A stretch of 64,000 nucleotides of DNA from Gemmatimonadaceae bacterium (lineage in GTDB: Bacteria > Gemmatimonadota > Gemmatimonadetes > Gemmatimonadales > Gemmatimonadaceae). The notes beneath the pieces are model-generated. The model was not told where the DNA came from. It was given only the letters and a program-made list of their open reading frames with translations, and searched no databases. Position numbers and translations under genes: made by a program. The stretch is from contig JADZDM010000004.1 in the NCBI GenBank assembly GCA_020851035.1, positions 62,001-126,000 of the forward strand, in the 5' to 3' direction. Of the stretch, positions 1 through 6,957 are shown one piece after another. How positions within the stretch are numbered: position 1 is the stretch's first letter; the number at the start of each line of letters is the position of its first letter.

Positions 1-441
1 AAAGCCGAGCGTCATCACGAAGAGCTGCACGACCTCGCGGACGTCGGCGATCCACACGCGCGTCTGGCCGAAATCGACTTGGGCCTGGGCGCCAGGCGCG
101 GTCTCGTACCGCACCGTCGCCGCCGCGGGCGTCGCGGCCTTGCGCAGCGGGACCACCGCCCGTCGCACGATGATCACCGAGCCTGAGAAGCCGCGCTCCC
201 GCAGTTCCCGGAAGAGGACGGTCGCGTTGTAGTCGACCTCCGGGGCGCGGCAGGCCAGCCAGTCCTTGTACGGATCGAGGCACGACACGACCGCCCGTGG
301 CGTCCGCGGCGCGTACTGGCCGCGCCGCGTCCAGCGCTGCACCGTCTTCCGGTCGAGTCCGTAGGCCCGAGCCACGGCGGCCACCGCCTCGCCCCGCGCC
401 CGCGCCTGCACCACCTGCTCCACCACGGTTTCCGTCAACAT
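1..441 (-). mobile_element. istA: IS21-family transposase IstA, 5' part (runs off the window)
   Basis: The minus strand reads 147 codons without a stop from an ATG at 441 to the window edge. The first ~50 residues form a helix-turn-helix with an ARGEAVAAVARAYGLDRKTVQRW-like resolvase pattern (residues about 14-36), followed further on by AQVDFGQTRVWI, the start of the DDE catalytic core where the first Asp lies in VDFGQ. This N-terminal HTH plus integrase-core layout is that of IS21 IstA. The gene would continue leftwards and normally be followed by the ATPase istB, which is outside the window. The reading frame is open to position 1, so nothing suggests decay in the visible part. It is the only transposase in the window and marks the accessory edge. 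Confidence 0.9.
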
Positions 442-541
442 CGGGGCTGCTCCGAGCCAAGGCTGCTCGGAAGATGCCCCGCCATCCGGTCCTACCAGCC
501 ACTCCAGTCTGCCATCCATTGCCCAGCTCCCGCGGTGGGGG

Positions 542-592
542 TGGGGCATTTGAGACGATCACTGGGTGGGGAATTTGAGACGATCACTGACA
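542..592. repeat. IS21-type element end: two tandem 23-bp repeats
   Basis: Two near-identical 23-base units lie at 542-564 and 567-589. Both read TGGGGNATTTGAGACGATC and then ACTG, and they differ by one base (C at 547, A at 572). The period is 25 bases. IS21-family elements carry repeated terminal sequences that bind transposase and end in CA, and a CA is present at 591-592. The block sits about 100 bases upstream of the istA start, as expected for the left end of such an element. The exact outer boundary and a target duplication cannot be confirmed because the other end is outside the window. Confidence 0.75.
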
Positions 593-984
593 ACGTGAGC
601 CGTGGCGTGTTGGTTTTTGGTCATCGTCTGAGCGTTGGTCTACGAACGGTTTACGGGTCGGTCGACGGGAGTGGCGGGACTGTGATGAAATGTGCCGTGT
701 GGTACCGAGCGTACGCCCGTGGGTCTGCGAGGACCAGTGGGGGGCACGTTCGGAAGTGGCTTGTCGGAATGGACGAGGTCGCCAAGGCGCGCGTGGCCAA
801 GCCGTGCCAGGCGAAACTGAGAGGTGTTGTCAATGGGGTCGGTGCATTCAGCTCCGCCGTGACGTGAACTGCGCTTGGCCTTATCGCCCCATGCTTCGCC
901 CCAACGCGCTTCCAGCCTGACCCCGCTTTCTCGCTGTAACTCTTTGTCCCGCAATAACTTCGGCCCCAGAAACACAAAAGACGC
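593..984. other. 392-base stretch with no supported gene
   Basis: No open frame here has a recognisable domain. The overlapping frames on both strands are short and mutually inconsistent, and those running through 985-1044 merely translate the tRNA-Leu fragment. No T-arm, second tRNA half, integrase, attC site or strong terminator was found. The stretch is bounded by an IS21 tip on one side and a truncated tRNA on the other, so it is most simply read as scar DNA from earlier insertion and deletion. Confidence 0.5.
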
Positions 985-990
985 CGGGCC

Positions 991-1029
991 TTTTGAGTCC
1001 CCTGCGTCTACCGATTCCGCCACCCGGGC
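991..1029 (-). pseudogene. tRNA-Leu(CAA), 5' half only
   Basis: Read on the minus strand from 1029, the sequence starts GCCCGGG (acceptor strand), then TG, a D-arm containing GGTAGAC, and GCAGGGGACTCAAAA, i.e. the 5' anticodon stem and a loop with anticodon CAA at 995-993. That is the leucine tRNA pattern. After the loop a functional gene should continue with the complementary stem (TCCCC), a long variable arm, a GTTCRA T-loop and CCCGGGC. Instead the sequence turns into GGCCCGGCGTC and has no T-loop or acceptor complement down to position 593. It is therefore a broken tRNA gene or an attachment-site remnant rather than an active tRNA. Why it was interrupted at the anticodon loop is not visible here. 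Confidence 0.7.
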
Positions 1030-1207
1030 AGGATGACGCCCCAATTATAACCGGCGCCTGCGGCTCGCGCGAAACGGTTGCGTCGCAACGGGTTGTGCGC
1101 ATCCCCTGAGAATCCGCCGCATCAGCACACCGCGCTGCCGTGGGCATGAGCCGACGCGAGCGCAGCCGGGCCCGGCTGATACGTCGCTGCAGCGGATCGC
1201 CGCATCC

Positions 1208-2620
1208 TCACGGCGCCACACCATCCCGCCGCAGCTCCTCTGCGGTCGCTGCCCGCGCCACCGTGCCCGGCGGATCGGCATACCATCCGGGATCGGCCTG
1301 ACCCGTCACCCGGTCCCGCACCTTCAGCAGCGTGAACATCCCGCCCATGTCGATGTGCCCCTTCGGACCGGCCACCCCCGCCATCGGTACCGAGTTCGCC
1401 GGCACCGGCATCCCCATCAGGCCGTGATCGCCCATGCCGGTCTGGCCCATCGTCATGTACTGCGGCAGCAGTGACGCCGTCGCGCCATCCACCTTCGCCC
1501 GGTCCACGCCGATCAGGTTCACGCCGCTGTGGCCCATCTGGTTCATCGTGTGATGGGTCATGTGGCAGTGCATCGCCCAGTCACCGCTCGCCTCGGCCGT
1601 GAACTCCACTGTGCGCGTGGTGCCGACGGGCACGAGCGTGGTGCTCTCCGGGAACTGCGCACTGCGCGGCACCTCCCCACCGTCGGTGGCGGTCATGCGC
1701 CATGCCAGCCCGTGCACGTGGATCGGATGGTGGCTCATCGCGCCGAGATTGCCGAAGCGGATGCGCACGTCGTCCAGGCGCTGGATCACGAGCGGCGCCG
1801 TGCCCGGGAACGCGCGACTGTTGAAGGTGAGGATGTTGAAATCCGTCATCTCGTTCGGGTCCGGCCGCGCGGTGTCGAGCGCGATGCGCCACTCACTCGA
1901 CAGCAACGCGAAGTCCCGCGCCGGGCGCCGCCGCCCGCCCCGCGGGTGCACGACGATCATCCCCATCATGCCCAGTGCCTGCTGGGTCATCTCGTCGTAG
2001 TGCGGGTGGTACAGGAAGGTGCCGTGCTGCTCGAGGTCGAACTCGTACACGAAGGTCTCACCGGACCGGATCGGCGGCTGGCTCACGCCCACGGTGCCAT
2101 CCATGCCCGACGGCACGAGCAGCCCGTGCCAGTGAATGCTCGTTGCCTCGGGCAGCCGGTTGGTCACGTACACGCGGATGCGGTCACCCTCGACGGCTTC
2201 GAGCACGGGACCGGGCGTGCGGCCGTTGTAGCCCCAGCAGGTGGCGGTCAGCCCCGGCGTGAACTCATGCCGGCACTCTCCCGCCGTGAGGTGGAAGACC
2301 TTCACGCGATCCACCACGCGGAACGGCAGCGTGGCACCGTTCGGCACGATCACGGGGGTGTAGTCCCGACCCGGCACGCCGGGGGCCACGCGCGCACCGC
2401 CAAGCCGCGGGCGCGGCGCCACGGTATCGGGCGGCGTGGCCGGCGCCGCGACCTGCTCGTGCACGTGCTGTGCCCGGGCGATCGTGGCCGCGGCTGCCGA
2501 GGCGGTGAGCACCGTCACGCCCTGCCCGATCAGCGCGCGACGCGACATCGGTGCCGTCGCGCCGGTGTCGCCGTCGGCGGCGTCGCCCTGCTGCGCCTGG
2601 TCGCGCGTTTCGTCGCTCAT
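1208..2620 (-). CDS. Tat-exported multicopper oxidase (copper-resistance type)
   Basis: A 470-residue protein. The ATG at 2620 follows the upstream TolC-type gene by 10 bases. Residues about 26-50 look like a twin-arginine signal (SRRALIG, then an Ala-rich hydrophobic stretch ending ARA). All four copper motifs of cupredoxin oxidases are visible: HWHG at 163-166, YHPHYD at 204-209, HPIHVHG at 298-304, and HCHMTHHTMNQMG at 351-363, the last supplying the type 1 Cys and axial Met. The C-terminal third is Met- and His-rich. It would oxidise Cu(I) or other reductants in the periplasm. Lying in one operon with an outer-membrane channel, it fits copper or metal detoxification, although the metal itself is inferred. 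An in-frame upstream ATG would remove the intergenic gap and was not chosen. Confidence 0.88.
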   Translation of the reverse strand: MSDETRDQAQQGDAADGDTGATAPMSRRALIGQGVTVLTASAAAATIARAQHVHEQVAAPATPPDTVAPRPRLGGARVAPGVPGRDYTPVIVPNGATLPFRVVDRVKVFHLTAGECRHEFTPGLTATCWGYNGRTPGPVLEAVEGDRIRVYVTNRLPEATSIHWHGLLVPSGMDGTVGVSQPPIRSGETFVYEFDLEQHGTFLYHPHYDEMTQQALGMMGMIVVHPRGGRRRPARDFALLSSEWRIALDTARPDPNEMTDFNILTFNSRAFPGTAPLVIQRLDDVRIRFGNLGAMSHHPIHVHGLAWRMTATDGGEVPRSAQFPESTTLVPVGTTRTVEFTAEASGDWAMHCHMTHHTMNQMGHSGVNLIGVDRAKVDGATASLLPQYMTMGQTGMGDHGLMGMPVPANSVPMAGVAGPKGHIDMGGMFTLLKVRDRVTGQADPGWYADPPGTVARAATAEELRRDGVAP

Positions 2621-2630
2621 CGCTGCCCCA

Positions 2631-4064
2631 TCAGAAGTTGCGCGCATCGGTGGCGCCCGCATCGCGCTCCAATGCCGTGAGCGGCGCCAGTGAACCGCCG
2701 ACAGCGCGCTCGAGTTGTGCGCGCACCGTCCAGTAATCACGCAGCGCCTCGACGTACGCCTGCCCGGCATCGATCTCGGCCTGCTTCGCAAGCAGCAGCG
2801 TGAAGACGCTCTGCGCCATCGCGTTCACGAAGCGCTGCGACTCGGCCACCACCCGCTGCCGCAGCGGCAGCACGGTGCGACGCAGGTGATCGACCCGCGC
2901 GCGCGCCGCATCCAGCCGCGCCGCGAGCTGTTCCACCTCGGCCGAGATGTCCACGGCGAGCGCGTCGTGCCTGGCGCGCGCCTGCCGGAACTGCGCCTGT
3001 GCGCGGGACAGGCGTGCCTGCCCGCGATCGAAGAGCGGCAGCTCGAACGAGGCCGAGACGCCGCGGAACGTGCCGTCGGGATCCTGCTCCTGCGCGACGC
3101 CGATGGTGCCGTCGGGGAGGACGGCGAAGGCGCGCGTGAACCCCGCCAGCCGACCCGCCGCCTCGACGTCGAAGAACGCGGCCTGCAGGTCGAGCCGGCG
3201 GGCGCGTGCGAGCACTGCGAGATCTCGCGCAGTCGGCAGCGTGTCGGTCGCCGGTTCGAGACGTGGCGTCACGTGCCAGGCCGTGTCGGCGCCGGTGCCG
3301 AGCACACGTGTGAGCTCCGCGCGCGCGGCGCGACGCTCGGCCTCGGCGGACAGCAGTGCGAGGCGCGCATCGGCGGCGAACCCCTTCTCCAGCGACACGT
3401 CGTATTCCGACAGGTTACCGGCGTCGCGCAGCGCCTGGGCGGCCGTGGCGCTCGCCTCGGTGGCCCGCAGCACCGTCTCGCGCAGTTCCTGCATCTGGCC
3501 CGTGGCCTGTGCCTGCACGTACGAGACGCGGACCAGCGCGACGAGGTCGATCACTGAGGCGGCGACCCGCGCGCGCGTGGCCGCGAACGCACTGGCGGCG
3601 ACACGTCGGCGGAGCGGCGCCTTCAGCATGTCCAGGAACGGCACGGTGAGTCCGAGCAGCTGCAGGCCGGTGCCACCGCCGATGGTGGGGCGCAGCCGGT
3701 CACCGGCGAGGACCGGATTCGCGAACAGACCGGCCTGCACCACGTCGGCCTGCGCGATGCCGAGCTCCTCGAACGCGGCCTGCAGGTGGCGATTGCGCAG
3801 CAGGGCCACGCGCACGGCGGTGTCGGCCGCGACCTCGCCGCGCAACGCGGTGCGGGCGTAGGCGCGTGCGCTCGAATCCTCCGCGCTGCCCTGCACCCAG
3901 GCGATCGGCAGCGGCAGGCGTGCACCGACCAGTGCTTCCACCTCCCGCAGCCCACCCTTGTGCGGCCCGCTGGCGCAGCCGGTTAGGAGCAGCGTGAGAA
4001 GCACCAGCGTCCGCAGCGATCGGTCGGAGCCTTGATGCAACGTCGGGCAGCGGGGTTCGGGCAT
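2631..4064 (-). CDS. TolC-family outer-membrane efflux lipoprotein
   Basis: A 477-residue protein starting at the ATG at 4064. The N-terminus has a hydrophobic run ending in the lipobox LLTGC at about residues 27-31, so it is probably a lipidated outer-membrane channel like CusC or NodT. The body has long helical, Ala/Arg/Glu-rich segments and repeated patterns such as ADVVQAGLFANPVL and ELPLFDRGQARLSRAQAQ, typical of OEP/TolC hairpins. It would form the outer-membrane exit duct of a tripartite pump. The multicopper oxidase follows 10 bases downstream, suggesting copper export, but no inner-membrane RND pump or adaptor gene lies in the window. The same frame stays open much further upstream to 5507, but that part is antisense to the M20 peptidase and is not coding. 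Confidence 0.85.
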   Translation of the reverse strand: MPEPRCPTLHQGSDRSLRTLVLLTLLLTGCASGPHKGGLREVEALVGARLPLPIAWVQGSAEDSSARAYARTALRGEVAADTAVRVALLRNRHLQAAFEELGIAQADVVQAGLFANPVLAGDRLRPTIGGGTGLQLLGLTVPFLDMLKAPLRRRVAASAFAATRARVAASVIDLVALVRVSYVQAQATGQMQELRETVLRATEASATAAQALRDAGNLSEYDVSLEKGFAADARLALLSAEAERRAARAELTRVLGTGADTAWHVTPRLEPATDTLPTARDLAVLARARRLDLQAAFFDVEAAGRLAGFTRAFAVLPDGTIGVAQEQDPDGTFRGVSASFELPLFDRGQARLSRAQAQFRQARARHDALAVDISAEVEQLAARLDAARARVDHLRRTVLPLRQRVVAESQRFVNAMAQSVFTLLLAKQAEIDAGQAYVEALRDYWTVRAQLERAVGGSLAPLTALERDAGATDARNF

Positions 4065-4283
4065 ACTCGGGCGACTGGGATCCACGGCGTACGCACGCAC
4101 TGCGCGGGGCGGCGCACGAGGAGGCGTCCGGGGCGTGCCGGCCGGCTGACGCCGGTCCGCACAGGAACGCAACTGCAAGGTAGCGCCCAGCCACGGTGCC
4201 CGGGACAGGCGCCGGTGCGGCGTGCGTGCCATTCTTCCGCCTGCCTGCGCTTCCGACTTCCTCTCCTGCCCCGGATCCCGATC

Positions 4284-5591
4284 GTGCGTCGCTGCCTTGG
4301 CCTCCTGCTCGCACTGCCCTTCCCGCTCGCCGCCCAGTCGTCGCTCTCCCGCGCTGAACTCGCGATTCGCAGCGAAGTCGCGCGGCAGCGAGAGGACCAG
4401 GTGGCGTACCTCGAGCGCCTCGTCAATATCCCGAGCGGCACGCTGAACACCGCCGGCGTGCGCGAGGTGGGGCGCGTGGTTGCGGCCACGCTGGACTCGC
4501 TCGGCTTTCACTCGCGCTGGGTCGAGGTGGCGCCGGAGATGAAGCGGGCCGGTCACCTCGTGGCGACACACGTCGGCAAGCCCGGCACGCCGCGCATCCT
4601 GCTGATCGGCCACCTCGATACGGTCTTCGAGGGGCCGAACGCCCGGTTCGAGCGTGCGGACACGATCGCGACCGGCGCCGGGTCGAACGACATGAAGGGG
4701 GGCGACGTGGTGATCCTGTATGCACTGCGGGCGCTGCGGACGACCGGTGCGCTCCGGGACCTGAACGTGACCGTGGTGATGACCGGTGACGAGGAGTATC
4801 CCGGCGACCCGTTGCCGGCGGCGCGGGCTGCGCTCCTCGAGGCGGCCCGTGACTGTGACATTGCGCTGGCATTCGAGGGCGGCTCGCGCACGCAGGCCAC
4901 GATCGGGCGCCGATCGGCGAGTGGCTGGGTGCTCAGGGTCACCGGCCAGCAGGGGCATTCGTCCGGCGTGTTCCGCAGCGGGTATGGCGCGATCTACGAG
5001 GCCGCGCGGATCCTCGACGAGTTCCGTCGCGAGCTGGCGAGTGAGGCGAACCTCACCTTCAATCCCGGCACAATCGTCGGCGGCTCGAACGTGTCGTACG
5101 ACACGCTCACGCAGTCGGGAACGACGGCCAGCAAGACGAACATCATCGCGCCCGTGACATGGGTGCAGGGGGACCTCCGCGCGATGGATGCGGCTCAGAT
5201 TGCCCGGGCCCAGGCGACGATGCGCGAGATCGTGGCACGCCACCTCGCCGGCACCAGCGCCGAGATCACGTTCGACGAGGGCTATCCGCCGATGGCCGTC
5301 ACCCCCGGCGGCGAGAAGCTGCTGGCCTTCTACAGCGGGGTGAGCCAGGCGCTGGGCTATGGCGCGCTGACGGCCAGTGACCCGGCGCGGCGAGGTGCGG
5401 GGGACCTGAGCTTCGTGGCCCCACTCATCGATGGCATCGAGGGCCTGGGGGCGCTCGGCGCCGGTTCGCACTCCCCGAACGAGTCGGTGCACCTGCCGGC
5501 GTTGCACATGCAGACGGAGCGGGCAGCGCTGATGCTCTACCGGCTGTCGAAGGAGAAGGCGGAGGCGGTGCGCCGGGCACCGCGGATGTAA
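4284..5591 (+). CDS. Secreted M20-family metallopeptidase (carboxypeptidase G2-like)
   Basis: A 435-residue protein. The frame is open upstream, but the GTG at 4284 is the first start giving a proper signal peptide (VRRCLGLLLALPFPLAAQ), so it is preferred. M20 hallmarks follow in order: GHLDTVFEG (first metal His and Asp), GSNDMKGGD (bridging Asp), GDEEYPGDP (catalytic and metal Glu pair), an AFEGG segment, the dimerisation-domain VTGQQGHSSG, and a C-terminal GAGSHSPNESV with the last His. The family removes C-terminal amino acids, glutamate in carboxypeptidase G2, using two Zn ions. The export signal puts it in the periplasm or outside. It stands alone, divergent from the TolC-type gene and convergent with the next gene. 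The substrate is not determined by the sequence. Confidence 0.85.
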   Translation: MRRCLGLLLALPFPLAAQSSLSRAELAIRSEVARQREDQVAYLERLVNIPSGTLNTAGVREVGRVVAATLDSLGFHSRWVEVAPEMKRAGHLVATHVGKPGTPRILLIGHLDTVFEGPNARFERADTIATGAGSNDMKGGDVVILYALRALRTTGALRDLNVTVVMTGDEEYPGDPLPAARAALLEAARDCDIALAFEGGSRTQATIGRRSASGWVLRVTGQQGHSSGVFRSGYGAIYEAARILDEFRRELASEANLTFNPGTIVGGSNVSYDTLTQSGTTASKTNIIAPVTWVQGDLRAMDAAQIARAQATMREIVARHLAGTSAEITFDEGYPPMAVTPGGEKLLAFYSGVSQALGYGALTASDPARRGAGDLSFVAPLIDGIEGLGALGAGSHSPNESVHLPALHMQTERAALMLYRLSKEKAEAVRRAPRM

Positions 5592-5656
5592 GCGCCCGCA
5601 CCAGCAGCGTCGTGCGCCGAAGGGCGGCCTCGCACGGGCTGAGGCGCGACCGTCCG

Positions 5657-6187
5657 TCAGTTGTCGTCATCGTCATCGTCATCGTCATCGGCCGTGCCCG
5701 AGCGCGCCGGCTCACTGCTGCTCCCGCCCGCGGACACGGTGGCGGGCGAGGTCGCGTCGGGATACGCCAGCTTGCCGCCCGTGTGCCCGACGTTGTACCC
5801 TACCGCCAGGAGCGCCACCGTGCCGACGGTGCCGATGACGCGCGCGGCGGAGCCCGCGCGCCCGGCCAGGAAGCCGGCCGCCGAGATACCCAGCACGGCG
5901 CCCGCGAACGCCAGGAAGGCCTCGGCGGCCTCCTCGTGCGTTTCGACCACCTGTTCGCCGAGTCGGTCCTCGACGCGCTCATGGTCGGCGTCGCCGGTCT
6001 GGAGCGCAGCCCAGCCGCTGACCATCAGGACGGCGAGGAGGGCCACTGGCACCGACCAGGCCCAGCGCGGCGTGATCCCCCTCCGGATCGCCCACAGGGC
6101 CGCGAGGGCGAAGAGGGGCGCGAGGACGGCGATGGCGATGGGCAGGTGCACGATCGCCGGATGGAGCGGGGTTGGAAGGATGGACAT
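5657..6187 (-). CDS. DUF2231-like membrane protein with a poly-Asp tail
   Basis: A 176-residue protein starting at the ATG at 6187, with an AGGAG ribosome site about 7 bases upstream. The N-terminus contains HPAIVHLPIA, the signature of DUF2231-type cytoplasmic-membrane proteins, and about four hydrophobic segments follow (near 16-35, 45-65, 90-110 and 120-140). A charged loop rich in Glu and His lies between the second and third. The C-terminus ends in nine consecutive Asp residues and Asn, encoded by a GAC/GAT microsatellite. The gene is divergent from a LuxR-type regulator 131 bases away, which may control it. The biochemical role of the family is unknown; some members are haem or redox associated, but nothing here proves that. 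Confidence 0.7.
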   Translation of the reverse strand: MSILPTPLHPAIVHLPIAIAVLAPLFALAALWAIRRGITPRWAWSVPVALLAVLMVSGWAALQTGDADHERVEDRLGEQVVETHEEAAEAFLAFAGAVLGISAAGFLAGRAGSAARVIGTVGTVALLAVGYNVGHTGGKLAYPDATSPATVSAGGSSSEPARSGTADDDDDDDDDN

Positions 6188-6292
6188 CTGGAGGCTCCTG
6201 ATGTTGTGGCGGGCCGTACAACCGGCGGGGTGAAATCCCCGTGGCTTGGCCTCGACTCCATCATCGGTGCTTCCCCGACTGCAGCACATCCG

Positions 6293-6305
6293 ACAAGTGA
6301 CTTGT
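6293..6305. promoter_or_regulatory. 13-bp palindrome between the DUF2231 and LuxR genes
   Basis: ACAAGT at 6293-6298, a central G, and ACTTGT at 6300-6305 form a perfect inverted repeat 13 bases before the ATG of the LuxR-type gene and 105 bases from the divergent DUF2231 gene. The position and symmetry suit an operator for the regulator itself. Binding is inferred. Confidence 0.45.
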
Positions 6306-6318
6306 TTTCACGGGACAC

Positions 6319-6942
6319 ATGACGCATTCGCCCCCCGAACCGCCGATTTCCGCTGCCGACGACGATGCACCGGACGAGGTGATGGCCCCCGACACTCTTC
6401 AGGGTCCGCTGCCGCTGGCTATCGTCGGGTTCCTCGTGATCGTGGTGATCGGCGGCGTGACCGACCTGATCATGGACGAGCCGGCGTCACTCTGGTCGTT
6501 TCACGTCCTGTTCGAGTCGCTGATGGTGGCAATCAGCCTCGGCTTTGCGATCTACCTGTACCGGAGCTGGCATGCGGCAAGCACCCGGTTGCGGACGACG
6601 CGCGAATCGCTGCGCGCCTCGGAGCGCGCGCTCGAGGCACGCCAGGCGGAACGGGATGCATGGCGTCGGAGCGCCGAGCAGGCGCTGGCGGGGCTGTCGC
6701 TCGCGATCGATGCGCAGTTCGATGTCTGGGGGCTGACGCGCGCCGAGCGTGAGGTGGCACTGCTGCTGCTCAAGGGCGCGGGCCACAAGCAGGCCGCGGC
6801 GCACCTGGACCGGTCGGAACGCACCGTCCGCCAGCATGCGGTCGAGGTGTACCGGAAGGCGGGGCTGCAAGGTCGCGCCGAGCTGGCGGCGTTCTTCCTC
6901 GCGGACCTGATGCCGCAGCCGGCGACCAGCCCGGGCGGCTGA
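6319..6942 (+). CDS. Membrane-tethered LuxR-type transcriptional regulator
   Basis: A 207-residue protein. Two hydrophobic helices lie near residues 34-55 and 62-80, a charged coiled-coil-like linker covers about 83-125, and the C-terminal 65 residues form a LuxR/GerE helix-turn-helix (LTRAEREVALLLLKG through ERTVRQHAVEVYRKAGL). There is no receiver or sensor domain, so signal input would have to come through the membrane segments or a partner. It is divergent from the DUF2231 gene, with a 13-bp palindrome just upstream of its start, suggesting autoregulation and control of that neighbour. It is convergent with the S9 peptidase, with only 15 bases between the stops. Similar two-helix LuxR-like proteins are known in bacteria, but their signals are mostly unknown. 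Confidence 0.78.
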   Translation: MTHSPPEPPISAADDDAPDEVMAPDTLQGPLPLAIVGFLVIVVIGGVTDLIMDEPASLWSFHVLFESLMVAISLGFAIYLYRSWHAASTRLRTTRESLRASERALEARQAERDAWRRSAEQALAGLSLAIDAQFDVWGLTRAEREVALLLLKGAGHKQAAAHLDRSERTVRQHAVEVYRKAGLQGRAELAAFFLADLMPQPATSPGG

Positions 6943-6957
6943 CCGCCGGCTGCGCCG

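Noticed and set aside
593-1029. A group I intron inside the tRNA-Leu gene
   Set aside because: No 3' exon with a T-arm or matching acceptor strand was found within the remaining non-coding sequence, and no intron core could be recognised.
640-1147. Several overlapping frames on the minus strand (e.g. proteins containing VAESVDAGDSK)
   Set aside because: These are translations of the tRNA-Leu fragment, a well-known source of spurious proteins, and they have no domain support.
2631-5507. A 958-codon minus-strand frame that looks like a giant fusion protein
   Set aside because: Only the last 477 codons encode the TolC-type protein; the remainder is antisense to the M20 peptidase and has random composition.
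5660-5690. Short tandem repeat considered as a CRISPR or intergenic repeat
   Set aside because: It is an in-frame Asp-coding microsatellite in a gene end; there are no spacers.
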